The notes: generated from the sequence alone by a model not told the origin. 64,000 nucleotides of DNA from Streptomyces olivochromogenes (GCF_001514115.1 NZ_KQ948473.1:1-64000); one strand, 5' to 3'; counted from the stretch's first letter, positions 24,862 to 34,160 are shown. Program-made: numbers and translations.

Positions 24862-25862
24862 TTGTTCCCGGCCTCCTGAGCCCTGGCCGCCGCGATCTGG
24901 CGGGACATGATCGTCGTCAGTTCGTACGCCGTGTGGGACGCGGCCACCGCCGTGATCTCGGCGTGGTCGTACGCGGGCGCGACCTCGACCACGTCCGCGG
25001 AGACCAGGTTGCAGGAGGACAGTCCGCGCAGGATCTCCAGCAGCTCGCGGGAGGTCATGCCACCGGCCTCCGGCGTGCCCGTGCCGGGGGCGTGCGCCGG
25101 GTCGAGACAGTCGATGTCGATGGAGATGTACAGCGGGCGGTCGCCGATGCGCTGGCGCAGCTGGTCGGCGACCTCGTCGGCGCCGCGGCGGTAGATGTCC
25201 GCCGAGGTGACGATGCCGAAGCCCATCTTCTCGTCGTCCGTGAGGTCCTGCTTGCCGTACAGCGGGCCGCGGGTGCCGACGTGGGAGAGGGCCTCCGTGT
25301 CCAGGATCCCCTCCTCCACCGCCCGGCGGAACGGGGTGCCGTGCGTGTACTCGGCGCCGAAGTAGGTGTCCCAGGTGTCGAGGTGCGCGTCGAAGTGGAG
25401 CAGGGCCACCGGGCCGTGCTTCTTGGCGACGGAGCGCAGGAGCGGGAGGGCGATGGTGTGGTCGCCGCCCAGCGTCATCAGGCGGGCGCCCGTGCCGAGC
25501 AGCTCGTCGGCCGCGGCCTCGACCGTCTCCACGGCCTCGTTGATGTTGAACGGGTTCGCCGCGATGTCACCGGCGTCGGCGACCTGGGCGAGAGCGAAGG
25601 GGGAGGCGTCCTGCGCGGGGTTGTACGGGCGCAGCAGGCGGGAGGCCTCGCGGATGGCGTTGCCGCCGAAGCGGGCGCCGGGCCGGTAGGAGACCCCGGA
25701 GTCGAAGGGCACGCCGACCACGGCGACGTCGGCTCGGCCGACCTCGTCGAGGCGCGGCAGCCGGGCGAAGGTCGCGGGGCCCGCGTACCGCGGGACGCGG
25801 GACGAGTCGACGGGGCCGCGTGGCTGGCTGCCGCCTGCTGCCGGGAACTCGGTGCTGCTCAT
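24858..25862 (-). CDS. speB: agmatinase/guanidinobutyrase family ureohydrolase
   Basis: 334 residues. Ureohydrolases cleave a guanidino group to urea and an amine using two metal ions. All ligand motifs are intact: GGDHTIAL near 132, HFDAHLDTWD near 157, and SIDIDCLDPAHAPGTGTPE near 249. ATG 25862 opens the conserved N terminus. The family includes agmatinase, guanidinobutyrase, guanidinopropionase and guanidine hydrolase; residues seen do not decide among them. Gene order is symporter, ureohydrolase, TPP enzyme. Confidence 0.85.
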   Translation of the reverse strand: MSSTEFPAAGGSQPRGPVDSSRVPRYAGPATFARLPRLDEVGRADVAVVGVPFDSGVSYRPGARFGGNAIREASRLLRPYNPAQDASPFALAQVADAGDIAANPFNINEAVETVEAAADELLGTGARLMTLGGDHTIALPLLRSVAKKHGPVALLHFDAHLDTWDTYFGAEYTHGTPFRRAVEEGILDTEALSHVGTRGPLYGKQDLTDDEKMGFGIVTSADIYRRGADEVADQLRQRIGDRPLYISIDIDCLDPAHAPGTGTPEAGGMTSRELLEILRGLSSCNLVSADVVEVAPAYDHAEITAVAASHTAYELTTIMSRQIAAARAQEAGNK

Positions 25863-26034
25863 CGTCGGACTCCTCCAGGTGGTACGGGTGATGCGTGGTG
25901 CGAGTGGTGAGTGGTGCGTGGTACCGGTGTTGCGTCTTCCAGTGTCGCGGACCCCGCTGAGGGGGACCGCCCGGCCCGGGCGCCGTGCGGCGCCCGGGCC
26001 GAAGTTCTTCGGGGGCTGGGGTGCGGTGCGGCGG

Positions 26035-27501
26035 CTAGGCGACCACGGCCGCCGGCTCGGCCTCGGCCTCGGCATCCGCGCCGCGCCCGGCCAGCCGCTC
26101 GCGCCAGGCGGCCAGGACCGCCGGGTCGGTCGCGGGTGTGGCCAGGGAGACGATCACGTACGCGGCCAGCGAGGACAGCAGCCCGTAGTAGACGGGCTCG
26201 TTCGCAAGGATGCCGTACGTCGCCATCAGCCCGACGACCGCGAGCCCGCCGACGACGACGGAGGCGAGCGCGCCGTGCACGGTCCCGCGCTTCCACAGCA
26301 GTCCGCCGAGGATCGGGACGAGCAGACCGCCGACGAGCAGGTTGTACGCGACGGTCAGCGCCTCGACGACGTTGTTGAGGGCGATGGCGGTGCAGATCAC
26401 GGCGATGCCCATGACGAGGATGAAGACCCGGTTCCCCTTGACCTCGTCGTGGTCGTCCCCCCGGGGCCGTACGGCTCCGCGCAGCTTGGCCCAGATGTCG
26501 TTGTTGGCGACGGTGGCGCAGGCGATGAGGGCGCCGGAGGACGTGGACATCACGGCGGCGAGGGCGGCGGCGAGCACCAGGCCCCGTACGCCGACCGGAA
26601 GCTCGTCCTTGACGATGGTCGCGAAGGCGGTGTCGGCGCTGGGCAGCGTCGGGTAGAGCACCTTGGCCGCCGTGCCGATGACGGCGCCGGCGAGGGCGTA
26701 CACCAGGCAGTAGGTGCCGGCGACGGTGCCGCCCCACTTGGCGGTCGTGTCGCTGCGGGCGGTGAACACGCGCTGCCAGATGTCCTGGCCGATGAGCATG
26801 CCGAAGGTGTAGATCAGCACGTAGGTGAAGATCGTCTCGCCGCCGATGCCCAGCGGGTCGAAGTACTCCGTGGGCAGCTTGGCCTTCATCTCGCTGAACC
26901 CACCGGCCTTGATCACCGCGATGGGGAGCAGGAGCAGGAGCACGCCGACGGTCTTCACGACGAACTGCACCATGTCGGTGAGGGTGATCGACCACATGCC
27001 GCCGAGCGTGGAGTACGCGACGACGATCGAGCCGCCGATGATGATCGCGAGCGTCCGGTTCATGTCGAAGAGGACGTCGAAGATGGTGGCGTACGCGATG
27101 GTCGAGGTGACCGCGAGCATCAGGGTGTACGCCCACATGACGACACCGGAGATGACACCGGCCCGGCCGCCGTAGCGGAGGTCGAGCATCTCGGAGACGG
27201 TGTAGACCTTCAGGCGGGCGATGCGGGCGGAGAAGAAGACGGAGAGGGCGAGGAGTCCGAGGCCGATGGTGAACACCATCCAGGCGCCGGAGAGCCCGTA
27301 CTGGTATCCGAGCCCGACGCCGCCGATGGTGGACGCGCCGCCGAGGACGATCGCGGCCATGGTCCCGGAGTACATCGCGGGGCCCAGGCGCCGTCCGGCC
27401 ACCAGGAAGTCACTCTTCGACTTGGCGCGGCGCATGCCCCACCAGCCCATGGCCAGCATGCCGGCCAGATAGACGACGATCACTGTGTAATCGATGGCCA
27501 T
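26035..27501 (-). CDS. sodium:solute symporter
   Basis: 488 residues with about 13 membrane helices of the SSS family: MAIDYTVIVVYLAGMLAMGW, the substrate/sodium region GGASTIGGVGLGYQYG, YSTLGGMWSITLTDMVQFVV and LAAALAAVMSTSSGALIACA, where STSS matches the Na2 site of this family. ATG 27501 has an ideal AAGGAGGG. It is the first gene of the unit with the ureohydrolase and TPP enzyme, so its cargo is probably a guanidino compound or amino acid; the neighbours alone support that. Confidence 0.88.
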   Translation of the reverse strand: MAIDYTVIVVYLAGMLAMGWWGMRRAKSKSDFLVAGRRLGPAMYSGTMAAIVLGGASTIGGVGLGYQYGLSGAWMVFTIGLGLLALSVFFSARIARLKVYTVSEMLDLRYGGRAGVISGVVMWAYTLMLAVTSTIAYATIFDVLFDMNRTLAIIIGGSIVVAYSTLGGMWSITLTDMVQFVVKTVGVLLLLLPIAVIKAGGFSEMKAKLPTEYFDPLGIGGETIFTYVLIYTFGMLIGQDIWQRVFTARSDTTAKWGGTVAGTYCLVYALAGAVIGTAAKVLYPTLPSADTAFATIVKDELPVGVRGLVLAAALAAVMSTSSGALIACATVANNDIWAKLRGAVRPRGDDHDEVKGNRVFILVMGIAVICTAIALNNVVEALTVAYNLLVGGLLVPILGGLLWKRGTVHGALASVVVGGLAVVGLMATYGILANEPVYYGLLSSLAAYVIVSLATPATDPAVLAAWRERLAGRGADAEAEAEPAAVVA

Positions 27502-27590
27502 AGGGGGCCCTCCTTCGCGCACTCGTCGGTGGCGTGTCGTGCAGATGGACGTGGGGACGCGGGCCGGGCGAGCGATACCCGGCCGGGAGT

Positions 27591-27635
27591 CCGGCAGCTG
27601 ATCGCGGGGACATACGCCCGTACCCGCGGCTGCCG
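27591..27635. promoter_or_regulatory. imperfect inverted repeat between the symporter and pucR genes
   Basis: CGGCAGC and CGCGGG arms on the left are answered by CCCGCG and GCTGCCG on the right. The pairing has a 4-base bulge. It lies in the 221-bp divergent region and could be an operator for the PucR regulator or an mRNA hairpin. Confidence 0.35.
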
Positions 27636-27722
27636 ACGGCACTGACCTTAGGTGGCCGGAAGATGACTCTGAAGTGTACGTTTCATCCATTGCAGCCGAC
27701 CGGGATGGAGGGAACGTCCACC

Positions 27723-29297
27723 ATGCCGGACACATCCGCCACATCCGCCACACCAGTCCCGCCCGTCCAACCTGTCTCACCCGTCCAACCTGTCCCACCC
27801 ACCCCACCGGTCCCGCTGTCCGCCCTCCTGGCCCGGGAGGACCTCGGCCTGCGCCACATCGCGGGCCCCGTCGCCCCGGACACGGTGATCCACTGGGCGC
27901 ACACGTCGGAGATGGCGGACCCGTACCCGTATCTGCTGGGCGGTGAGCTGCTGCTGACCGCCGGGGTGCACATCCCGGAGGCGGCGGGCTCGGGCACCTA
28001 CTTCGACGACTACGTCTCCCGGATCGTGGCGGCGGGCGGCGCGGCGCTCGGCTTCGGCCTGGCGCCGGTGCACGACACGGTCCCGCGCGCCCTGGTCGCG
28101 GCCTGCGACACCTACGGCCTGCCCCTGCTGGAGGTCCCGCCCCAGACCACCTTCTCGGGCGTGGCCCGCGCGGTGTGGCAGCTGATGGCGCAGGCCCGGC
28201 TGGCGGAGCTGCGGCGGGTCACGGAGGCCCAGCAGAGCCTGGCGGCCGCCGCGGCGCGCCCTGACCCGGTGGCGGCGGTGCTGCGGCAGCTGGCCCAGCG
28301 GGTGGGCGGCTGGGCGGTGCTGTACGGCCCGGAGGGCGCGGAGCTGGCCCGCGCGGGGAGAACACCGCAGGAGGGCCCCGTGGCCGCCCTCGGCGCCCTG
28401 GCCGCCGTCGTACGCCCCGGGCCGCCCCGGCCCGCGGTCCCCCAGGGCCCCACTCCACCCTCCGCCCCCACCCCCACTCCCACCCCCTCCTCCGCCACCG
28501 ACACCGTGGGCGGCACCCACCTGGCCGCGTACGCCCTCGGCGGCGGGCGAGGCTTCGTCCTCGGGGTCGCGGCGCCGCGCCGGGACCCCGGGGACCACAC
28601 CATCGCCTCCGTCGCGGCCGTCCTCCTCTCCCTCCTCACCGGGGAGCAGCAGAGCGGGAGCGGCTCGGCGCGCTCGGCGGCGCTCGTACGACTCCTGCTG
28701 GGCGCCGCGCCCGAGGAGGTGGCCCCGCTGCTCGGCGGGGACCGGTGGACCGTCGTGCACGCCCGCCCCGCGGCGGACGGTCCGGCGCCGGACGCCGTCG
28801 CCGCGTCCGCGCTGGGGGCGGCACTGGGCTCCGCGCTCATCGACACCGGTGGGAGTGTCGTACGCGTCCTCGTCCCCGGCGAGCGCGAGCCGACCGCGCA
28901 GCAGGGCTGGATCTGCGGGGTCAGCGCGGCGGTCGGCCCGCACGAGTGGGCGTCCGCCGACGGGCAGGCGGCCCGCGCCCTGGCCCGCGCCCGGGCGACC
29001 CGCACGCCCCTCGTCCGCCACAGCGAGCGCCCCGCCCTGGCGGACCTCGTGCCTCCGGCCGACGCCGCCGCCCACGCGCGCGCCCTCCTCGCCCCCATCG
29101 CCGCCACCCCCGCCCTCACCGAGACCCTCCGCACCTGGCTGTCCCTGCACGGCAGTTGGGACCGCACGGCCGTCGCCCTCTCCGTCCACCGCAACACCGT
29201 CCGCCAACGCATCGCGCGGTGTGCGGCGTTGCTGGAGGCGGACCTCGACGACGCGGACGTACGGATGGAGTTGTGGTTCGCACTGAGGGAAACCTGA
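27723..29297 (+). CDS. PucR-family transcriptional regulator
   Basis: 524 residues. An N-terminal proline/valine-rich segment is followed by the PucR purine-catabolism domain (ALLAREDLGLRHIAGPV, YPYLLGGELLLTAGVHI). After a linker there is the C-terminal PucR-type HTH (TLRTWLSLHGSWDRTAVALS, HRNTVRQRIARCAALLE). ATG 27723 is supported by GGAGGGA nine bases upstream. It is divergent from the symporter-ureohydrolase-TPP genes and is their most likely controller, by analogy with PucR members that sense nitrogen-rich ligands. Confidence 0.88.
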   Translation: MPDTSATSATPVPPVQPVSPVQPVPPTPPVPLSALLAREDLGLRHIAGPVAPDTVIHWAHTSEMADPYPYLLGGELLLTAGVHIPEAAGSGTYFDDYVSRIVAAGGAALGFGLAPVHDTVPRALVAACDTYGLPLLEVPPQTTFSGVARAVWQLMAQARLAELRRVTEAQQSLAAAAARPDPVAAVLRQLAQRVGGWAVLYGPEGAELARAGRTPQEGPVAALGALAAVVRPGPPRPAVPQGPTPPSAPTPTPTPSSATDTVGGTHLAAYALGGGRGFVLGVAAPRRDPGDHTIASVAAVLLSLLTGEQQSGSGSARSAALVRLLLGAAPEEVAPLLGGDRWTVVHARPAADGPAPDAVAASALGAALGSALIDTGGSVVRVLVPGEREPTAQQGWICGVSAAVGPHEWASADGQAARALARARATRTPLVRHSERPALADLVPPADAAAHARALLAPIAATPALTETLRTWLSLHGSWDRTAVALSVHRNTVRQRIARCAALLEADLDDADVRMELWFALRET

Positions 29298-29409
29298 GAA
29301 CCCCGAGGACACCCCCGGCCCTCGCCTCTCGGTCTCACGCCGAGTGACCCACATCCCACGGTTCAGGACAACCACCCTCCCGGCGGAGCACCCCGGCACA
29401 ATGGGTGGC

Positions 29410-30195
29410 ATGCCGATATCCGGGACCCCCAGCCGCGCCGAGCTCGTCGACCATCTCGTGAAGACCCGTATCGCGGGCGACGTCGCCACGCCCCGCGAGA
29501 ACAACCTCTCCCACTACCGCAAGCTCGCCAACGGCGACCGCAACTTCTGGCTCGGCCTGGAACTCGGCGACCGTTGGACCGACGAGCAGGACGTGCTCGC
29601 CGTGATGGCGGAGCGGTGCGGTGTGAACGACGACCCGGAGTACCGCTACGGCCAGGACACCATCGACCCGGAGCTGACCGTCGACGCCCTGGACCGGATG
29701 GCGGCGCGGCTGCGCAAGGCGGCGGACGGTGAGCAGCGGGTGCTGTTCGCGACCGGCCACCCCGGCGGCCTGCTCGACGTGCACCGCGCCACCGCCGCCG
29801 CGTTGCGCGGCGCCGGCTGCGAGATCGTCGTCATTCCGGACGGGCTGCAGACGGACGAGGGGTACGTCATGCAGTTCGCGGACGTGGCGGTGCTGGAGCA
29901 CGGGGCCACGCTGTGGCACACCCACTCGGGTGAGCCGATGCGCGCGATCCTCAAGGGCCTGGAGGGCGCGGGCCAGCCCCTGCCCGACCTGGTCGTCGCG
30001 GACCACGGCTGGGCCGGCTGCGCGGGCCAGCTCGGCATCGACTCCGTCGGCTACGCCGACAGCAACGACCCGGCCCTCTTCCTCGCCGAGTCCGAGGGCA
30101 CGCTCCAGGTCACGGTCCCCCTCGACGACCACGTCACAAGCCCTCGCTTCTATGACCCGCTGACGGCGTATCTGCTCTCCGCGGCGAACCTGTAG
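29410..30195 (+). CDS. conserved phosphatase-like protein
   Basis: 261 residues. The sequence has well-kept blocks (AELVDHLVKTRIAGDVATPR, RVLFATGHPGGLLDVHRATA, DLVVADHGWAGCAGQLGIDS, DDHVTSPRFYDPLTAYLL). The recurring histidines and aspartates look like a metal site. Close relatives in Streptomyces are annotated as phosphatase, which I recall but cannot verify. ATG 29410 is chosen over ATG 29401 on alignment memory; both lack a strong ribosome-binding site. Confidence 0.6.
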   Translation: MPISGTPSRAELVDHLVKTRIAGDVATPRENNLSHYRKLANGDRNFWLGLELGDRWTDEQDVLAVMAERCGVNDDPEYRYGQDTIDPELTVDALDRMAARLRKAADGEQRVLFATGHPGGLLDVHRATAAALRGAGCEIVVIPDGLQTDEGYVMQFADVAVLEHGATLWHTHSGEPMRAILKGLEGAGQPLPDLVVADHGWAGCAGQLGIDSVGYADSNDPALFLAESEGTLQVTVPLDDHVTSPRFYDPLTAYLLSAANL

Positions 30196-30265
30196 AAACC
30201 GTTTCCTCGCTCCCACCGACCCGCGCCGGACGAACAACCCCGGGAACGGCTGGGACGGTAGGGGC

Positions 30266-30288
30266 GACGGGGGGCGAAATCCCCCGTC
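30266..30288. terminator. hairpin between convergent phosphatase-like and CDF genes
   Basis: GACGGGGG at 30266-30273 pairs with CCCCCGTC at 30281-30288 around a 7-base loop. It touches the last codon of the CDF gene (end 30287) and could end transcription from both sides. Confidence 0.45.
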
Positions 30289-31273
30289 ACGGCCAGGGGT
30301 TCAGGCCCTCGTGGCGGCGTTGGGCGTAGCCAGGTGTCGGGTCGAGGTACACGCGGCTCACCACGGGGAACGCCTCTCGTAGTCGGGCCTCCGCCTGTTC
30401 GCAGGCCCATTCGATCTGGGCGGCGGTCGAGACGTCCCTGAAGTCGACCTTGGCCGCGACCAGCGCCTCGCGCGGGCCCTGTACGAGGGTCGTGAGCTCC
30501 AGTACGGCCTCGACGTGCTCCACGGCGAGCAGTTCGGCCCGGATCCGCTCCCGCATCGGCTTGGGGAGGGGGCGGCCGATCAGCAGCTCGGCGTTGGAGC
30601 GGCCGAGGACCCAGGCGACGTACAGCAGGAGGAGACCGATGCAGAGGGACGCGATGCCGTCCCAGACGCCGGAGCCGGTGAGCTGTCCGCCGAGCAGGCC
30701 GCCCGCCGCGAGGACGAGGCCGATCAGGGCGGCCGAGTCCTCCAGGACCACGGCCTTCACGGCGGTGTCCGGGGTGTGCCGGAGGTAGCGCTTGAAGGGC
30801 GCCCCCACCCGCTCCGCCTCCCCGCGCGCCTGGCGTACGCCGGTGCGCAAGGAGTAGCTCTCCAGCAGGAAGGCGACCGCGAGCACGATGTACGAGACGA
30901 GGGGGTCGCCCGGCTCCTCGCCCGCGACGAGGGTGTGGATGCCGTCGTAGAGGGAGAACACCGCGCCGCCGACGAAGGTGGCGACGGCGGCGAGCATCGC
31001 CCAGATGTAGCGCTCGGGTCCGTAGCCGAGCGGGTGGTCCTCGTCGGCCGGTTTCTCGCTGCGCTTCAGCGCGGTGAGCAGCAAAAGCTCGGTGACCGTG
31101 TCGGCCACCGAGTGCGCGGCCTCGGACAGCATGGCGCTCGATCCGCTGATGACGCCCGCGACCGCCTTGGCCACCGCGATCCCGAGATTGGCGAGGGCGG
31201 CGACGATCACCGTGAAGATGCTCTCGCCGCCGCCGTCGTCCTGCTGTCCGGCTCCCGCTCCAGTCATGGCCAT
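30287..31273 (-). CDS. cation diffusion facilitator family transporter
   Basis: 328 residues. Six membrane helices with the metal motif HSVADTVTE in helix 2 (HxxxD) and an acidic EDSAALIG in helix 5. The long loop after helix 4 is basic. The C-terminal cytoplasmic domain (VEAVLELTTLVQGPREALVA, AEARLREAFPVVSRVYLDP) is the usual CDF dimer domain. CDF proteins export zinc, iron, cobalt or manganese by proton exchange; the metal is not decided here. ATG 31273 used; ATG 31267 is possible. Confidence 0.87.
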   Translation of the reverse strand: MAMTGAGAGQQDDGGGESIFTVIVAALANLGIAVAKAVAGVISGSSAMLSEAAHSVADTVTELLLLTALKRSEKPADEDHPLGYGPERYIWAMLAAVATFVGGAVFSLYDGIHTLVAGEEPGDPLVSYIVLAVAFLLESYSLRTGVRQARGEAERVGAPFKRYLRHTPDTAVKAVVLEDSAALIGLVLAAGGLLGGQLTGSGVWDGIASLCIGLLLLYVAWVLGRSNAELLIGRPLPKPMRERIRAELLAVEHVEAVLELTTLVQGPREALVAAKVDFRDVSTAAQIEWACEQAEARLREAFPVVSRVYLDPTPGYAQRRHEGLNPWP

Positions 31274-31326
31274 GCCCCAGTCTTACCGGGTCGGCCCCCC
31301 GTCAGTCTCACCGGGCAGGCCCGGTC

Positions 31327-32199
31327 CTACCGGGGGACGCGGACCACGCCCTCCTGGATCACCGAGATGGCGAGCCGTCCGTCCTGGGTGTAGATGCGGG
31401 CCTGGCCGAGGCCACGGCCTCCGGAGGCGGACGGCGACTCCTGGTCGTACAGCAGCCATTCGTCGGCGCGGAAGGGGCGGTGGAACCACATCGCGTGGTC
31501 CAGCGAGGCCCCGACGACGTCCCCGGTCACCCAGCCGCCGCGCCCGTGCGCGAGCAGGATCGAGTCGAGGAGCGTCATGTCGGAGACGTAGGTGGCGAGG
31601 ACGACATGGAGGAGGGGATCGTCGGCCAGTTTGCCGTTGGTGCGGAACCACACCTGGGAGTGCGGTTCGCGTATCTCGCCGACCGTGCCGTACGGAGGCG
31701 CGTCGACATAGCGCAGGTCGACGGACTCGCGCGCTTCGAGGAGCCGCTCGACGACGACCGGGTCCTTGATGACATCGGCGTACAGCGGCAGCAGTTCGGC
31801 GGCCGTGGGCAGCGTCTCCGGGTCGGGCGCGGACGGCATCGCGGCCTGGTGCTCCATGCCCTCCTCGTACGTCTGGAAGGACGCGGAGAGGTGGAAGATC
31901 GGCTGTCCGTGCTGGATGGCGACGACGCGGCGGGTGGTGAAGGAGCGCCCGTCACGGATGCGGTCCACCGTGTACACGATGGGCGCGCCGGGGTCCCCCG
32001 GACGCAGGAAGTACGCGTGCAGGGAGTGCGCGTGCCGGTCCTCGGGGACCGTGCGCCCGGCGGCCACCAGTGCCTGCGCCGCCACCTGCCCGCCGAAGAC
32101 GCGCGGGACGACGGCGGAGCGGGACTGGCCGCGGAAGATGTCCTGCTCGATCCGCTCCAGGTCGAGCAGATCGAGCAGGGACTCAAGTGCCTGACTCAT
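31327..32199 (-). CDS. tesB: acyl-CoA thioesterase II
   Basis: 290 residues forming a double hotdog thioesterase. Block one is VFGGQVAAQALVAAGRTV and SLHAYFLRPGDPGAPIVY; block two is MTLLDSILLAHGRGGW and SLDHAMWFHRPFRADEWLL. The Asp/His in DHAMWFHRP are the usual TesB active-site residues. It hydrolyses medium and long acyl-CoA. It lies 45 bp downstream of an acyl-CoA dehydrogenase gene on the same strand, so both serve fatty acid turnover. Confidence 0.9.
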   Translation of the reverse strand: MSQALESLLDLLDLERIEQDIFRGQSRSAVVPRVFGGQVAAQALVAAGRTVPEDRHAHSLHAYFLRPGDPGAPIVYTVDRIRDGRSFTTRRVVAIQHGQPIFHLSASFQTYEEGMEHQAAMPSAPDPETLPTAAELLPLYADVIKDPVVVERLLEARESVDLRYVDAPPYGTVGEIREPHSQVWFRTNGKLADDPLLHVVLATYVSDMTLLDSILLAHGRGGWVTGDVVGASLDHAMWFHRPFRADEWLLYDQESPSASGGRGLGQARIYTQDGRLAISVIQEGVVRVPR

Positions 32200-32244
32200 G
32201 CGTCAGTTGTATCGTGCGCTTGTTTCCGGTGATCTTCGCGGGCC

Positions 32245-33402
32245 TTAAAGGCCCATGTCCTTCGCGATGATCGACTTCATGATCTCGCTGGTGCCGCCGT
32301 AGATACGGTTGACGCGGTTGTCCGCGTACAGGCGGGCGATCGGGTACTCGTTCATGAAGCCGTAGCCGCCGTGCAGCTGGAGGCAGCGGTCGATGACGCG
32401 GTGCGCGACCTCGGTGGCGAACAGCTTGGCGCTGGCCGCCTCGGCGGGGGTCAGCTCACCGGCGTCCAGAGCCTCGGTCGCGCGGTCGACGACGGCCTCG
32501 GCCGCGTCCACCTCGGCCTGGCAGGCGGCCAGTTCGAACTTGGTGTTCTGGAAGGCGGCGACGGGCTGGCCGAAGACGACCCGCTCCTGCACGTACTGCT
32601 TGGCGAACCGGACGGCGGCCTTGGCCTGCGCGTACGCGCCGAAGGCGATGCCCCAACGCTCGGAGGCGAGGTTGTGGCCAAGGTAGTAGAAGCCCTTGTT
32701 CTCCTCGCCGAGGAGGTCCTCGACCGGGACCTTCACGTCGACGAACGCCAGCTCGGCGGTGTCGGAGGTCTTCAGGCCGAGCTTGTCGAGCTTGCGGCCC
32801 ACCGAGTAGCCCTCGGCCTTGGTGTCCACCACGAAGAGGGAGATGCCGTGACGGCGGTCCTCCTTGGTGGACGGGGAGGTGCGGGCGCAGACGATCATGC
32901 GGTCGGCGTGCACGCCACCCGTGATGAAGGTCTTGGCGCCGTTGAGGACGTAGTGCGTGCCGTCCTCGGAGAGCTTGGCGGTGGTCTTCATGCCCGCGAG
33001 GTCGGAGCCGGTGCCCGGCTCGGTCATCGCGATGGCCCACATCTCCTCGCCGGAGACGAACTTCGGCAGGAAGCGCTTCTTCTGCTCGTCGGTCGCGAGC
33101 AGCTTGATGTAGGGCAGGCCGAGCAGCACGTGCACACCGGAGCCGCCGAAGGAGACACCCGCGCGGGCGGTCTCCTCGTACAGGACGGCCTCGAACTTGT
33201 ACGAGTCGATGCCCGCGCCGCCGTGCTCCTCGTCCACGCGGATGCCGAAGACGCCGAGCTCGGCGAGCTTGTAGTAGAAGTCGCGCGGCGCCTGGCCCGC
33301 GGCGAACCACTCGTCGTAGACGGGAACGACCTCGGCCTCTATGAAGGCCCGCAGGGTCTCCCGGAACGCCTCGTGGTCCTCGTTGAACACCGTACGGCGC
33401 AC
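32245..33402 (-). CDS. acyl-CoA dehydrogenase
   Basis: 385 residues. FAD-linked oxidation of an acyl-CoA. Family blocks: EEHGGAGIDSYKFEAVL, AMTEPGTGSDLAGMKTTA, YVLNGAKTFITGGVHAD, LQLHGGYGFMNEYPIARLY and RIYGGTSEIMKSIIAKDMGL at the C terminus. GTG 33402 is preferred: GAGAGGGG lies upstream and the protein begins RRTVFNEDHEAFRETL. The substrate chain length is not clear. A 55-bp dispersed repeat ends 12 bp upstream of the start. Confidence 0.9.
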   Translation of the reverse strand: MRRTVFNEDHEAFRETLRAFIEAEVVPVYDEWFAAGQAPRDFYYKLAELGVFGIRVDEEHGGAGIDSYKFEAVLYEETARAGVSFGGSGVHVLLGLPYIKLLATDEQKKRFLPKFVSGEEMWAIAMTEPGTGSDLAGMKTTAKLSEDGTHYVLNGAKTFITGGVHADRMIVCARTSPSTKEDRRHGISLFVVDTKAEGYSVGRKLDKLGLKTSDTAELAFVDVKVPVEDLLGEENKGFYYLGHNLASERWGIAFGAYAQAKAAVRFAKQYVQERVVFGQPVAAFQNTKFELAACQAEVDAAEAVVDRATEALDAGELTPAEAASAKLFATEVAHRVIDRCLQLHGGYGFMNEYPIARLYADNRVNRIYGGTSEIMKSIIAKDMGL

Positions 33403-33413
33403 CGCCGGCCCCT

Positions 33414-33468
33414 CTCTGCGCCTGAACCGGCGCCGCTCTCGCGGATGTGGTTGCCCGCCGTCGGGGTT
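33414..33468 (-). repeat. 55-bp dispersed repeat, copy A (in the leader of the acyl-CoA dehydrogenase gene)
   Basis: On the minus strand this copy matches 58414-58468 (plus) at 49 of 55 positions by my count. The core TCCGCGAGAGCGGCGCCGGT is identical. It can fold into CCGC-GAGA-GCGG, a GNRA-type tetraloop hairpin, followed by CGCC-GGTTYA-GGCG. It also reads as a basic peptide PRERRRFRR in one frame in both copies. Confidence 0.7.
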
Positions 33469-33578
33469 GCGCAATGAACGGCCGCGACCCCTTGGCTAAG
33501 CGCTTGCTCAGCACTCAGGTTACCCGTCGGTCACGACGACCGTCCAGAGTCATCGGCCGCCCGCCCCCATGACGCTCG

Positions 33579-34097
33579 TCACGCCCGCTCCAGCTCCGCC
33601 AGCCGGGCGAGAACGCGCTGCGGGAGTTCCGCGGCGGTCAGCCGGAACGGAGTCCAGCGGTCGTTGGAGTCCGGCTTCATCGACGCCGAGAACCGGAAGC
33701 GCCCCCTGCTGTTGGGCTCGGCGACCATCTCGCCGAACGTGCCGCTCGGTATCAGCCAGGCGGTCATGATCGTTCCCCGCTCGACGTCCACGGCGACGAA
33801 CAGCATGTCCAGGCCGGCCCGCGGCTGGAAGGTCTGAGCACGCACGAAGGCCATCAGCTTGCCCTGGCGAACCTGCGACCCGGTGGACATCCTGGCCTTC
33901 ACCTGCACCGCCAGAGTCGCCGAGCTCCCGCGCCGGTGGAAGACGAGGTCCACCCCCTCGTCGTCCACCAGCGAGGTGGAGACGTTCAGCTCACCGCCCG
34001 TGGCGAGGATCGCCGAGGCCGCCACCAGGTACTCGGCGGCCTTGCCCATCCGTGCGGCCGCCGGGCTCTTCTCCAGGTAGTCCTCGTCGTCACTCAT
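33579..34097 (-). CDS. hypothetical protein with nuclease-like core
   Basis: 172 residues starting MSDDEDYLEKSPAAARMGKA. The segment GVDLVFHRRGSSATLAVQVK has the spacing of a PD-(D/E)xK nuclease core (D, then a strand with Q-x-K where the second acidic residue would be). With Gln in place of Glu it may be inactive or a variant; DUF4365-like proteins show the same arrangement. The C-terminal part is helical (LPQRVLARLAELERA). No partner gene gives context. Confidence 0.6.
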   Translation of the reverse strand: MSDDEDYLEKSPAAARMGKAAEYLVAASAILATGGELNVSTSLVDDEGVDLVFHRRGSSATLAVQVKARMSTGSQVRQGKLMAFVRAQTFQPRAGLDMLFVAVDVERGTIMTAWLIPSGTFGEMVAEPNSRGRFRFSASMKPDSNDRWTPFRLTAAELPQRVLARLAELERA

Positions 34098-34160
34098 GAC
34101 GTGAACCTACCGAGCACCCGGTGACACGCGCCCGAAGAAGCCACGATCAGAGATCAGGGA

